DNA from: Fredinandcohnia onubensis
Lineage (GTDB): Bacteria; Bacillota; Bacilli; Bacillales; Bacillaceae_L
NCBI RefSeq assembly: GCF_002734285.1
Contig: NZ_NSEA01000009.1
Span: 200,265-264,264 of the forward strand
Length of the DNA stretch: 64,000 nt
Direction of reading: 5' to 3'
Shown: piece by piece, positions 41,932 through 50,926 of the stretch
How the letters are laid out: every line of letters starts with the position of its first letter
Numbering within the stretch: position 1 is the stretch's first letter
Program-made: the position numbers and the translations under genes
The notes under the pieces: generated by a model
What the model saw: only the letters and a program-made list of their open reading frames with translations
What the model was told of the DNA's origin: nothing
Databases searched by the model: none

Positions 41932-43212
41932 ATGATTGGGATTGTCGCAGATGATACAACAGGTGCGAATGACATCGGCCTGATGTTTAGTAAAAATCAA
42001 TATACCGTAAAAATACTCACCTTTCATGAGGAGTTAATACTAGGCGATAAACCAGACGTTTTAATCATTGATACAGATAGTAGACTAGATTCCGGGGAAG
42101 ATAGCTATCAAAAGGTATACATGGCCACTGAAAAGCTTGAGGAACTTGGCTGTGCGCATTTCTTTAATAAAACCTGTTCTGTATTTAGAGGGAATATTGG
42201 CGAAGAATTCGATGCAATGCTAGATGCTTTAAACGAAGATTTTGCAGTCATTAGTTTAGCCTTTCCGAAAAATGGGAGAAAAACAATAAACGGGATTCAT
42301 ACGGTTTATGGAAAGCGATTAGAGAATTCAGAGTTTGCTAATGATCCAGTTCACCCGATGGTGGATTCAAATCTTGTTCGAATTTTAGAAAAACAAACTT
42401 CTCGAAAGGTTAGTCTTATAACACTTGATGTAGTTAGAAAGGGTCCGGATGTATTACGGAGTGAAATTGAAAAACACCGCGAGTCTTCAAATTATTGTAT
42501 CATCGACTCCGAGACTCAGGATGACTTACGGATTGTCGCAGAGGCAGTTCATGATTTGAAGATTCTTTGTGGGAGTTCAGCTATTGCGGAAGAATTGCCA
42601 AGTTTTTTAAAGATTGAACCAGTTCCAAACCCTTTAAAAGAAATTAATATTACAGACGAAAATGGAGTATTAATTGTTTCTGGTAGCTTAACTCCACAGA
42701 CCCATGCTCAGACAAGGCATCTAATAGAACAAAAGACTCCTAGTGTAATTTTAGATTCACGCTTCATTTTTTCACCGGAAGAACGGGCGAAAGAAATTCA
42801 ACGCATGATTCATGAGGTTGAAGTGTTAATCAAGCTTGGAACAGACGTCCTTGTCATGGCTGATAACCGAAAAGAAGTTGTGTTGGAAACAAAGGAAATG
42901 GGAAGAAAGCTTGGTGAAAATGACTTACATACCAGTAAAATGGTATCCCAAGCTCTCGCAGAAGTAGTTGAAAAGGTGATTGATCATACTGGAGTTAAGA
43001 GGTTGGTTGTAGCTGGTGGTGATACATCTGGAACAGTATGCAGAAGGTTAGGGATAACCGGAAATTATGTATTAGAAGAGATTGAAACTGGTTTGCCATC
43101 CGGATATGCATTTGGCCGTAATATGCTAATTGTTTTGAAATCGGGGAGCTTTGGTAAAGAAGATTTTCTTAAAAAGGCAGTTGATCATTTAAAAAGATTA
43201 ACAGCAGGCTAA
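41932..43212 (+). CDS. Four-carbon acid sugar kinase (DUF1537 family)
   Basis: A two-domain kinase of 427 residues that phosphorylates C4 acid sugars such as 3-oxo-tetronate or threonate (known for OtnK/DtnK). ATG 41932 is preferred because GAGGGGTGAG lies just upstream; the frame extends to 41917. The N-terminal domain begins IGIVADDTTGANDIGLMF and includes NKTCSVFRGNIGEE. The C-terminal nucleotide-binding domain includes VSGSLTPQTHAQ and the ATP loop VVAGGDTSGTVCRRLGI. GLPSGYA and LKSGSFG close it. It follows the dehydrogenase gene by 17 nt. Confidence 0.9.
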   Translation: MIGIVADDTTGANDIGLMFSKNQYTVKILTFHEELILGDKPDVLIIDTDSRLDSGEDSYQKVYMATEKLEELGCAHFFNKTCSVFRGNIGEEFDAMLDALNEDFAVISLAFPKNGRKTINGIHTVYGKRLENSEFANDPVHPMVDSNLVRILEKQTSRKVSLITLDVVRKGPDVLRSEIEKHRESSNYCIIDSETQDDLRIVAEAVHDLKILCGSSAIAEELPSFLKIEPVPNPLKEINITDENGVLIVSGSLTPQTHAQTRHLIEQKTPSVILDSRFIFSPEERAKEIQRMIHEVEVLIKLGTDVLVMADNRKEVVLETKEMGRKLGENDLHTSKMVSQALAEVVEKVIDHTGVKRLVVAGGDTSGTVCRRLGITGNYVLEEIETGLPSGYAFGRNMLIVLKSGSFGKEDFLKKAVDHLKRLTAG

Positions 43213-43245
43213 TGGCTATAAATTGTACAAAGGGAGGTTGTTCAT

Positions 43246-43920
43246 GTGGCAAGAAATTATAAAATAGGACTCGTCCATGCAACAATGAATTCAGTAGTAC
43301 CAATTTTAGAAGCATTTCAACATTTTGCACCAGATGTTAAATTACTAAACTTTATGGATGAAGGTCTAATCGATGAGTTAAACAATACAGGAAATGTTAC
43401 TGATCTCATGGTTGAACAATTAGTAAGTTTGATGAAGCGGGCAGAGGAAAGTGGTGTAGATGGAATTCTTCTAACGTGTTCCTCCTTTTCACCGTATGTC
43501 GCTGGTGTTGCAAACAAATTTGATATACCTGTTTTAAGTGCTGATATTGCGATGCTAGAACATGCCATAGAGATAGGAGACAAACTCGGAGTAATTGCGA
43601 CTGTTGGTGCTGCCGGTCCAACAACTACGAAGCTTCTTTATGAAATTGCAGACGAGAAAAATCGTACAATCGAAGTCGATACTCACGTAATAACAGAAGC
43701 ATTTAATGCCCTGCAAAAAGGAGATCAAACAACGCACAATCGTTTGATTAGGGAAAAAATTAGCGAATTAAGTACACAAAATGATGTCATCTTATTAGCC
43801 CAAATGTCTATGTGTCGATCTTTAGTAGAATGGGAGAAACCGAATATCCCAATATTAACGAGTCCTGAAATAAGCATACGCACGATTTTTGAAAAAAGTT
43901 CAATAAAAGAAGTTTTATAG
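43246..43920 (+). CDS. Aspartate/glutamate racemase-superfamily protein
   Basis: A 224-residue protein of the Asp/Glu/hydantoin racemase superfamily. The first Cys is in GILLTCSSFSPYV (about residue 79) and the second in AQMSMCRSL (about residue 189), so both catalytic cysteines seem present. It starts at GTG with AGGGAGG 8 nt upstream, 33 nt after the kinase. Relatives act as racemases, maleate cis-trans isomerases or arylmalonate decarboxylases. In an operon for hydroxy acids an isomerase or racemase for the imported acid is more plausible than an amino-acid racemase (inference). Confidence 0.78.
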   Translation: MARNYKIGLVHATMNSVVPILEAFQHFAPDVKLLNFMDEGLIDELNNTGNVTDLMVEQLVSLMKRAEESGVDGILLTCSSFSPYVAGVANKFDIPVLSADIAMLEHAIEIGDKLGVIATVGAAGPTTTKLLYEIADEKNRTIEVDTHVITEAFNALQKGDQTTHNRLIREKISELSTQNDVILLAQMSMCRSLVEWEKPNIPILTSPEISIRTIFEKSSIKEVL

Positions 43921-43977
43921 ATACTCCTCCGCCTATGATAAAATACAGCTAAATCTATAAGAATCGGAGGGGAAATA

Positions 43978-44847
43978 GTGGACACACGTGATTGGGAAAT
44001 ATTAAAAATACTTTATGAACAAAAAAATATAACAAAAACTGCAAACCTTCTGTATATATCACAGCCAGCATTAACGAAGCGATTACAACAAATTGAAAGC
44101 GAATTTAATACACAAATCGTTATCAGGGGTAGACGCGGTATTCATTTTACCCCACAAGGCGAATTTCTTGTAAAATGCGCAGATGAAATGCTTGGTCGGT
44201 TACGGAATATTCACGATACAATTTCAAATATCGAAGGAAAAGTTGTAGGAACTTTACGGATAGGGGCTTCAAATTTAATAGCAAGAGTTAAAATTCCTCA
44301 GATATTAAAAAAATTTAAAACTGCATTTCCTGAAGTAGAGTTTGAGGTTTCTACTGGTTGGAGTAGTGAGATTTTTCAATTACTCTCCAATCGGGAAATA
44401 CACATTGCAATTGTTCGCGGAGATTACCCTTGGCAGGAAGGAAAACAGTTACTGTTAAAGGAACCTTTAACAATTGCTTCACGAGCTCCATTTAAGCTAG
44501 AAGACTTACCAAAACTACCTAGAATCAATTATGGATCAGATTCAAAATTAAAAGATTTAATTGATCATTGGTGGTCAGATAATTTTTCGACCCCTCCGAA
44601 AATTGCAATGACTGTTGACCGAACTGATACATGTAAACAAATGGTTATAAATGGTTTAGGTTACGCAATTTTACCTGGACTTTTAGTCAGTAAGGAAGTA
44701 GATATTCATAAAATGAACTTACAATCAAAAGATGAAGAGTTTATAACAAGAGATACTTGGATGTTATATCACGAGGAATCGTTAGAATTTAGTCTCGTAG
44801 AAGAATTTGTTGAGTTTTTACAAGAACTAGATTTTGAAAATGTTTAA
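43978..44847 (+). CDS. LysR-family transcriptional regulator, paralogue 2 of 3
   Basis: A 289-residue LysR regulator starting at GTG with CGGAGGGG upstream. HTH NITKTANLLYISQPALTKRL, then GIHFTPQGEFLVKCA. The effector domain has RIGASNLIARVKIPQIL and DTCKQMVINGLGYAILP, matching the same blocks in the other two copies. A CCTCCG at 43926-43931 could pair with the CGGAGG of its own ribosome site. It follows the acid-sugar operon by 57 nt and precedes the malate/lactate dehydrogenase gene, so it may regulate either. Confidence 0.92.
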   Translation: MDTRDWEILKILYEQKNITKTANLLYISQPALTKRLQQIESEFNTQIVIRGRRGIHFTPQGEFLVKCADEMLGRLRNIHDTISNIEGKVVGTLRIGASNLIARVKIPQILKKFKTAFPEVEFEVSTGWSSEIFQLLSNREIHIAIVRGDYPWQEGKQLLLKEPLTIASRAPFKLEDLPKLPRINYGSDSKLKDLIDHWWSDNFSTPPKIAMTVDRTDTCKQMVINGLGYAILPGLLVSKEVDIHKMNLQSKDEEFITRDTWMLYHEESLEFSLVEEFVEFLQELDFENV

Positions 44848-44889
44848 GAAGAAAAAAGGATGGAACTAGAAAATAAGGGGGGATAGATA

Positions 44890-45951
44890 TTGTCAGAACG
44901 ATACGTGTCAGAAGAAAGTTTGATAGAAGCAGCTAGCATTCTATTAAAAGCAGGAGGACTTAGAGAGGGGGATGCAGCAATTATCGCACAAGATTTAGTT
45001 GCTGCTAATTTGCGCGGACTTGATTCACATGGTGTTTCAAGAATTCCGATGTATCTTGAGCGGATTAGACGAGGCGTGGTGAATCCACAACCTACTATTA
45101 CTGTGAAAAGAGTCACCTCAGCTGTTGCTCATGTAGATGGTAATGATGGAATGGGTTTTTTAGCTGCCCACCGTGCAATCGATGAAGGTATAGCATTAGC
45201 TAAAGAAAGTGGGATTGGTTTAGTAGGGGTTAGTCGAAGCACACATTTTGGGATGGCTTCCCTATACGTCCAACAGGCAATTGATGCCGGTTACATAGCC
45301 CTCGGCTATACAAATTCTTCCCCTGCACTTCCAGTCTATGGTGGTAAAACCGCATTCCTTGGTGCAAGTCCATTTGCAGCTGGAGTCCCCGGTGGCAAAG
45401 AGAATAGCGATTATGTATTAGATATGGCCATGACAGTTATTGCTCGTGGGAAAATTCGATTAGCTGCAACACATTGTGAACCGATTCCTGAAGGATTGGC
45501 TTTGGATGCAGATGGTACTCCAACAACAGATGCAAAAGCAGCATTTGAGGGTGTGTGTCTTCCATTTGGTGGGCCAAAAGGAGCAGCCCTTGCTATGTTG
45601 ATGGATTTACTCGCTGGTGTATTCACTGGTGCGAATTACGGTGGAAATGTAAAAAGCCTTTATTTTGATCATTCCGAGCCACAGAATGTTGGACATTTAT
45701 TTTTTGTAATAAGACCAGATTTATTTATGTCAAAGGAAGAATATGAAAACCGAATGGACACTTTTGTTTCTCGAATAAAGTCTCTTCCAAGAGCACAAGG
45801 GTTTGATGAAATTTTAATTCCAGGTGAACCTGAGGAACGTAAATCGGAGGAACGTTTAAAATCAGGTATTCCTTTAACCGAGAAGGTAGTAGAAAGTCTG
45901 TTGGAGGAAGCTGATCGTCATGGGATTGAACTATTGCCTATTCTAAAATAA
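44890..45951 (+). CDS. Malate/L-lactate dehydrogenase-family oxidoreductase (Ldh_2 type)
   Basis: A 353-residue NAD(P)-dependent dehydrogenase of the family that includes malate, ureidoglycolate, sulfolactate and 2,3-diketo-L-gulonate enzymes. Landmarks are LRGLDSHGVSRIPMY, DGNDGMGFLAAHRAI, the catalytic His in SRSTHFGMASLY and GGPKGAALAMLMDLLAG. It starts at TTG after AAGGGGGG. It lies 13 nt before an MFS permease gene, so the pair may form a take-up-and-oxidise unit for a hydroxy acid. The substrate is not readable. Confidence 0.87.
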   Translation: MSERYVSEESLIEAASILLKAGGLREGDAAIIAQDLVAANLRGLDSHGVSRIPMYLERIRRGVVNPQPTITVKRVTSAVAHVDGNDGMGFLAAHRAIDEGIALAKESGIGLVGVSRSTHFGMASLYVQQAIDAGYIALGYTNSSPALPVYGGKTAFLGASPFAAGVPGGKENSDYVLDMAMTVIARGKIRLAATHCEPIPEGLALDADGTPTTDAKAAFEGVCLPFGGPKGAALAMLMDLLAGVFTGANYGGNVKSLYFDHSEPQNVGHLFFVIRPDLFMSKEEYENRMDTFVSRIKSLPRAQGFDEILIPGEPEERKSEERLKSGIPLTEKVVESLLEEADRHGIELLPILK

Positions 45952-45964
45952 GGGATGAAGACCC

Positions 45965-47128
45965 ATGGCGCTTAAGGTCGTACTAATCATTGTTTTTGTT
46001 TTTCAGTTCATGTTACATATCACAAGACCACTCATTACTTTGTACGGTACCAATTTAGGAGCCAGCACCTTTGAAATTGGTATTTTAACTGCAACTTATG
46101 CCTTTTTTCCATTATTGTTTGCCGTACGTGCCGGGAAAATCACAGATAAAATAGGAGATCGACTGCCTATTTTATTTGGCATGATTGCAGCTAGTATCGG
46201 GTTGGTTTTCCCTTATCTATTTCCTTCATTATGGTCAATTTATCTGTCTCAAATAATAGTTGGTATGGCACATATATTTATCATCATTTCATTGCAAAAT
46301 GTATTAGGAAATGCTGCTACAAAGGAGAATAGAGACCATTATTTTGGGCTCTTTAGTATGGTGGTGGCAATTGCTCAATTTTGCGGTCCTGTAATAGGCG
46401 GTTACTTAGCAGAATATACTTCGTATCGTACGGCGTTTTTTGTTTCGGGAATAGTAGGGATTATAGCAATTATAGCCGCAATTTGGGTACCTGTTATTAT
46501 TCGAACAAAGGCGACTACAATTGAGTCGTCTAATACTAGTACTTTTTCTATGTTGAGGATTCCAATATTGAGAAAAGCACTGGTTGGAAGTGCCTTAGTT
46601 CTTTATTCGCGTGATATATTTATCGCATATTTTCCACTTTATGCACTTCAAATTGGAGTTTCAGATTCACAGATTGGATGGATAATAGCATTGCAGGCTC
46701 TAGCGATGGTTCCAATACGATTCTTTTTAGGGCAACTTTCCATTTTAATAGGAAGAGCTAGATTACTTCTATTTTCAATCTTAGTTGCGGGTATTTGTTA
46801 TGGATTTATTCCTTTCACAACAAATGTTTATCTTCTTGCAGGATTTGCAATTTTAATGGGTGCTGGTCTTGGCTGTGGTCAGCCATTATCAATGACGACC
46901 ATTTATAATGCGTCCCCAAGCGGAAAAACAGGTGAAGTATTAGGATTAAGACTAGCAACAAATCGCATTTCTCAATTGACAGCCCCTATTTTATTTGGTG
47001 TTATTGGGTCTGGATTGGGACTGTTATCAGTCTTTTTAATGAGTGGGGCTTTCTTAGTTGGAGGGGCTTTTTATACACATACAAAAGATGAATCAACAAT
47101 AGTGAACGACGCACAAGAATCCGGATAA
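45965..47128 (+). CDS. MFS transporter, paralogue A
   Basis: A 387-residue permease with 12 predicted helices. The MFS loop between helices 2 and 3 is GKITDKIGDRLP. It is clearly related to the permease at 48647-49789: both share RPLITLY/RPIITLY, GILTATYAFFPL, LGCGQPLSMTT and SGKTGEVLGLRLA-type blocks. It lies 13 nt after the Ldh_2 gene. Acid uptake or sugar-acid efflux is possible; no evidence decides. Confidence 0.88.
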   Translation: MALKVVLIIVFVFQFMLHITRPLITLYGTNLGASTFEIGILTATYAFFPLLFAVRAGKITDKIGDRLPILFGMIAASIGLVFPYLFPSLWSIYLSQIIVGMAHIFIIISLQNVLGNAATKENRDHYFGLFSMVVAIAQFCGPVIGGYLAEYTSYRTAFFVSGIVGIIAIIAAIWVPVIIRTKATTIESSNTSTFSMLRIPILRKALVGSALVLYSRDIFIAYFPLYALQIGVSDSQIGWIIALQALAMVPIRFFLGQLSILIGRARLLLFSILVAGICYGFIPFTTNVYLLAGFAILMGAGLGCGQPLSMTTIYNASPSGKTGEVLGLRLATNRISQLTAPILFGVIGSGLGLLSVFLMSGAFLVGGAFYTHTKDESTIVNDAQESG

Positions 47129-47178
47129 TTAACGAACTACTACCATTTATTTTATAATGAAAATAAGGAGGCAATATA

Positions 47179-48600
47179 ATGGAAAACCAACAATTATTTA
47201 TTAATGGAAAATGGGAAGAAGGCGTCCAGTACGAAGAATTACGCTCACCCTATAATCAAGAGACCATTGCAATGATCCCTTTAGCCACAAAAGCACAGGT
47301 AGAAAACGCAATTGCAAGTGCCCAACAAACTACTAAAATAATGCGAAATTTAACAGCTTTTGAGCGCGCAGAAATCTTAGAAAAGGTATCTGATCTGTTT
47401 ACTGAAAGGCTTGAGGAATGTGCTCTTATCCTAGCCTCTGAAAATGCCAAACCATTAAAAGCTGCGAGGGCAGAAATTGTAAGAACTGCTGAAACTTACA
47501 AATTTGCTGCAGAAGAAGCCAAACGCCTTCACGGGGAGACTGTACCACTTGATGCTGCAAAAAACGGGAAAGGAAGATTTGGATATACAAAAAGAGAACC
47601 GCTGGGTGTCATCGCGGCAATCACGCCATTTAACTTTCCTTTTAACCTAGTTGCACACAAGCTTGGCCCAGCCTTTGCGGCAGGAAATACGGTCGTATTA
47701 AAGCCTGCATCACAAACACCATTAAGTGCAATTATGACAGCGAAGCTATTTGAAGAAGCTGGACTGCCAAAAGGTGCTCTAAATGTCGTGACAGGAAAAG
47801 GTAGTGTGGTAGGTGACCTACTTGTTCAGGACAATCGTGTGAAAATGATTACTTTTACAGGTAGTGTACCAGTTGGAACTCGGATTAAAGAGAAAGCAGG
47901 ACTTAAGCGCGTTACCCTCGAATTAGGCTCGAATGCTGCTGTCATCATTGATAGTACAGATGATTTGGAGACAGTTGCAGCTCGTTGTGCAGAGGGGGCA
48001 TTCAATTTTGCTGGGCAGGTATGTATTTCGGTACAACGTATCTATGTGAATGAAAATGTGTTTGAAGAGTTCGTTGAAAGATTGAAGTACTATACTAGTC
48101 AATTAGTTCTCGGTGACCCGAAATCAGAAACGACAGATGTATCAGCCCTCATTAATCCAAACGAAACGGATCGAATCGATAATTGGGTCCAAGAGGCAAA
48201 AGCAGATGGAGCGAAAGTTGTCCTTGGTGGAAAACAAGAAGGAACTGTCTTCCAACCAACGATCTTAGTAAACACTAACGAAAAACTTTCAGTTTCTTGT
48301 AATGAAGCATTTGGTCCGGTTGTGTCCGTTAATTCGTATAAAACATGGGATGAGGCTATCAGTCTCGTAAATGACTCAGAATATGGTCTACAGGCAGGAG
48401 TATATACAACAAATATTCAAAAAGCATTTGAGGCTGCAGACCGATTAGAGGTAGGGGGAGTCATCATTAATGATATTCCAACCTTTAGAGTTGATAATAT
48501 GCCATATGGAGGAGTTAAAAACAGTGGCGTTGGAAAAGAAGGTATCAAATATTCCACAGAAGAAATGACAGAATTGAAATTTGTATCTTTTAAACTATAA
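47179..48600 (+). CDS. NAD(P)-dependent aldehyde dehydrogenase
   Basis: A 473-residue aldehyde dehydrogenase. The general base Glu is in VTLELGSNAAV (about residue 253) and the nucleophile Cys in FAGQVCISVQR (about 287). TPFNFPFNLVAHKLGPA and FTGSVPVGTRI complete the family pattern. This Q-V-C-I-S-V-Q-R type resembles lactaldehyde, phosphonoacetaldehyde and succinate-semialdehyde dehydrogenases. AAGGAGG precedes the ATG. It ends in a strong bidirectional terminator. It may oxidise a semialdehyde formed by the island's aldolases or alcohol dehydrogenase (inference). Confidence 0.9.
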   Translation: MENQQLFINGKWEEGVQYEELRSPYNQETIAMIPLATKAQVENAIASAQQTTKIMRNLTAFERAEILEKVSDLFTERLEECALILASENAKPLKAARAEIVRTAETYKFAAEEAKRLHGETVPLDAAKNGKGRFGYTKREPLGVIAAITPFNFPFNLVAHKLGPAFAAGNTVVLKPASQTPLSAIMTAKLFEEAGLPKGALNVVTGKGSVVGDLLVQDNRVKMITFTGSVPVGTRIKEKAGLKRVTLELGSNAAVIIDSTDDLETVAARCAEGAFNFAGQVCISVQRIYVNENVFEEFVERLKYYTSQLVLGDPKSETTDVSALINPNETDRIDNWVQEAKADGAKVVLGGKQEGTVFQPTILVNTNEKLSVSCNEAFGPVVSVNSYKTWDEAISLVNDSEYGLQAGVYTTNIQKAFEAADRLEVGGVIINDIPTFRVDNMPYGGVKNSGVGKEGIKYSTEEMTELKFVSFKL

Positions 48601-48606
48601 ATAAAC

Positions 48607-48645
48607 AAAGCCTACAGCTATTATCAAAGCTGTAGGCTTTCCTTT
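48607..48645. terminator. Bidirectional terminator between aldehyde dehydrogenase and MFS genes
   Basis: AAAGCCTACAGCT and AGCTGTAGGCTTT form a 13-bp perfect stem around an 8-nt loop between two convergent genes. Confidence 0.9.
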
Positions 48646-48646
48646 T

Positions 48647-49789
48647 CTATGAAGCTAGTTTTCTTTTCTTTTCGGGTTTAATAGCAAATAATCCACCAAT
48701 TAAAAATGTTCCACTAATGAAAAATACGGAAAAAATACCAGCCCAGGAACCAACTATGCCAAAAAATACAGGGGCTATTAATTGTGACAAGCGATTAGAA
48801 GCAAGTCGTAAGCCTAGAACTTCACCTGTTCTTGATTTTGGTGATGCATTATAGGTAGTGGTCATTGAAAGCGGCTGACCACAACCTAGTCCAAGTCCCA
48901 TGAGGGCACTTAACGCGCTTAATAAAATCACATTTCCAGTAAACGGAACTAATAAAAATGAAATACCTGCCATAAAAACGGATGCAATTAAAACTTTGTC
49001 TCTACCAAGTTTTTCTGTTAATGCTGGTAATAAGAACCGAACGAGAATAATCGCTAACCCCTGAATTGAAATAATCCAGCCAATTGTTGAGGTGGAAATC
49101 CCATACTGTTTTGCGAACAGTGGAAAATAAGCAACGAAGATATCCTTAGAATACAGGACAAGCGCACTTGATATTAATGCTTTTCTTAATAAAGGCATTT
49201 TTAATAATCCAACTGAGGCACCTATGCTCATTTTTTGCTTAGCTTTTTGCTTCCTTAGGACAGGAATGAAAAAGGAAATCAAAATAGGTATGATATTAAT
49301 AAAAATCGAAGCAAGGAATACAGAAGAATAAGATATGTGTTCTCCTAAATATCCGCCGATTATCGGACCAATCATCGCTCCCACCGCGGTCGCAATTCCG
49401 AATAGACTGTAATATTGATCCCGTTTTTCCTCAGTAGCAATATTTCCGAGTATGTTTTGTAAAGAAACTGTGATAAAAACAGCAGCTGTACCGACAATTA
49501 ATTGTGATATAAACAAGCTTGCCATTGAAGGAAAATAATAAGGAATGATCATTCCCAGTGATATTCCGACTAAACCAAGAAATACAGGTAATCGGTCTCC
49601 GATTTTATCAGCAATTCTTCCCGCATGGATAGCGAAAATTAGTGGAAAAAAAGCATATGCTGCTGTAAGAATTCCAATATCAAATGTATTTGCCCCCATT
49701 TCAGAGGCGTATAACGTGATGATCGGTCTTGTTGTATTTAAAATTGTTTGAAAACCAGTGCAGATGATGATGACTATCCAAAGAATCAT
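48647..49789 (-). CDS. MFS transporter, paralogue B
   Basis: A 380-residue permease with 12 predicted helices and the MFS loop GRIADKIGDRLP. It is a close relative of the permease at 45965-47128 (shared NTTRPIITLY / HITRPLITLY, LVLYSKDIFVAYFPL / LVLYSRDIFIAYFPL, LGLGCGQPLSMTT). GAGGGAG precedes the ATG. It is divergent from LysR paralogue 3, the usual arrangement for a LysR-controlled transporter. Confidence 0.88.
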   Translation of the reverse strand: MILWIVIIICTGFQTILNTTRPIITLYASEMGANTFDIGILTAAYAFFPLIFAIHAGRIADKIGDRLPVFLGLVGISLGMIIPYYFPSMASLFISQLIVGTAAVFITVSLQNILGNIATEEKRDQYYSLFGIATAVGAMIGPIIGGYLGEHISYSSVFLASIFINIIPILISFFIPVLRKQKAKQKMSIGASVGLLKMPLLRKALISSALVLYSKDIFVAYFPLFAKQYGISTSTIGWIISIQGLAIILVRFLLPALTEKLGRDKVLIASVFMAGISFLLVPFTGNVILLSALSALMGLGLGCGQPLSMTTTYNASPKSRTGEVLGLRLASNRLSQLIAPVFFGIVGSWAGIFSVFFISGTFLIGGLFAIKPEKKRKLAS

Positions 49790-49838
49790 GTTTCTCCCTC
49801 ACCAAAAAAATTCTTATTTTGTAATGATAAATATAGTA

Positions 49839-49850
49839 TATTGATAGATA
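49839..49850. promoter_or_regulatory. Candidate LysR site in MFS/LysR divergent promoter
   Basis: TATTGATAGATA here is the reverse complement of TATCTATCAATA at 37407-37418 upstream of acnA copy 1. Both sites lie next to genes of the LysR paralogue set. The DNA is AT-rich, so chance is not excluded. Confidence 0.3.
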
Positions 49851-49923
49851 TAAGTAAAATATTGTATTTGAATTAATCGTCATAAGATTTATGAATATCT
49901 AATGTGCAAAAGGTGGGAATGAA

Positions 49924-50793
49924 ATGCGAAGTCAGGATTGGGAAATTCTTAAGGTTCTCTATGAAAATAAGAATATTACAAGAACAGGTAAACAATTATT
50001 CATCTCACAACCGGCTTTAACAAATCGTATCAAACAAATAGAAAAAGAATTTGGGATCAAAATAATTAATAGGGACAGACGAGGTGTCCAGTTTACTCCA
50101 CAAGGAGAGTATATGGCGAAAAGTGCGGAGGAAATGATCTTAAAGTTAAGACAAATAAAGGATCATTTGACGAATATGGAGAGTAAGGTTGTTGGAACGA
50201 TAAATTTGGGTGTATCCAGTTTTTTCACCAAATATAAACTGCCACAATTATTAAGGGCATTTAAAGACAACTATCCAAATGTTGAGTTCAAAGTAACGAC
50301 GGGATGGAGTCGAGACCTTTTCCATTCCTTGTATAAAAAGGATATTCATATCGCCTTTGTTCGCGGGGAATATACATGGATTGAGCAAAAACACTTATTA
50401 TTTGAGGACCAGCTATGTGTAGCCTCAAAGGAAGAAATTGATATAAGCAACTTACCAAATCTACCTCGAATTGATTATAAAACGGACAATCTACTAAAAT
50501 CTATCATTGATCATTGGTGGATTGAAAATTATACAAAACCCCCTATGGTTACGATGGAGGTGGATCAAGTGGATACTTGTAAGGAAATGGTTGTGAATGG
50601 ACTAGGGTATGCAATAATGCCGGGCATGATTTTAAAAGGAAATGAAGATATTCATAAAGTGTATATCACGGATAAAGAAAATAATCCATTAATTCGTAAT
50701 ACATGGATGCTATACCATAATGAATCACTAGAGGTAAATGTAATTAACGCATTTGTTTCATTTATATCATCTTTAGATTTGAGGGATTTATAA
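49924..50793 (+). CDS. LysR-family transcriptional regulator, paralogue 3 of 3
   Basis: A 289-residue LysR regulator. HTH NITRTGKQLFISQPALTNRI, GVQFTPQGEYMAKSA; effector-domain blocks NLGVSSFFTKYKLPQLL and DTCKEMVVNGLGYAIMP. In some blocks it is closer to paralogue 1 (shared SxFF-x-KY and Y-A-I-M-P). It lies between a divergent MFS gene and tctC of transporter 2. GGTGGGAATGAA precedes the ATG. Confidence 0.92.
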   Translation: MRSQDWEILKVLYENKNITRTGKQLFISQPALTNRIKQIEKEFGIKIINRDRRGVQFTPQGEYMAKSAEEMILKLRQIKDHLTNMESKVVGTINLGVSSFFTKYKLPQLLRAFKDNYPNVEFKVTTGWSRDLFHSLYKKDIHIAFVRGEYTWIEQKHLLFEDQLCVASKEEIDISNLPNLPRIDYKTDNLLKSIIDHWWIENYTKPPMVTMEVDQVDTCKEMVVNGLGYAIMPGMILKGNEDIHKVYITDKENNPLIRNTWMLYHNESLEVNVINAFVSFISSLDLRDL

Positions 50794-50799
50794 ATTTCG

Positions 50800-50817
50800 T
50801 GAACTTTATGAACAAAA
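50800..50817 (+). promoter_or_regulatory. Tandem repeat TGAAC-N4-TGAAC upstream of tctC (system 2)
   Basis: TGAACTTTATGAACAAAA holds two TGAAC half-sites 9 bp apart. The same arrangement occurs in gene orientation before tctB of system 2 (58966-58983). Both are about 105-125 bp before the start codon and 29-30 nt before a perfect cre site. It is a good candidate operator for the CitT-like response regulator encoded next to tctBA. Confidence 0.6.
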
Positions 50818-50846
50818 TAAGGTTATTGTTGTTAATTTCTTTTAAT

Positions 50847-50861
50847 TTGAAAACGATTACA
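50847..50861 (+). promoter_or_regulatory. cre site (CcpA) upstream of tctC (system 2)
   Basis: TTGAAAACGATTACA matches the cre consensus WTGNAANCGNWNNCW at all 15 positions. It lies 65 bp before the tctC start, so carbon catabolite repression is expected. Confidence 0.75.
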
Positions 50862-50926
50862 TTTTTATCTATTAAAAGTATTATAAGGTTGAGAAAATTG
50901 AAAAAAGAAAAAGAAGGGGTGGGAAA

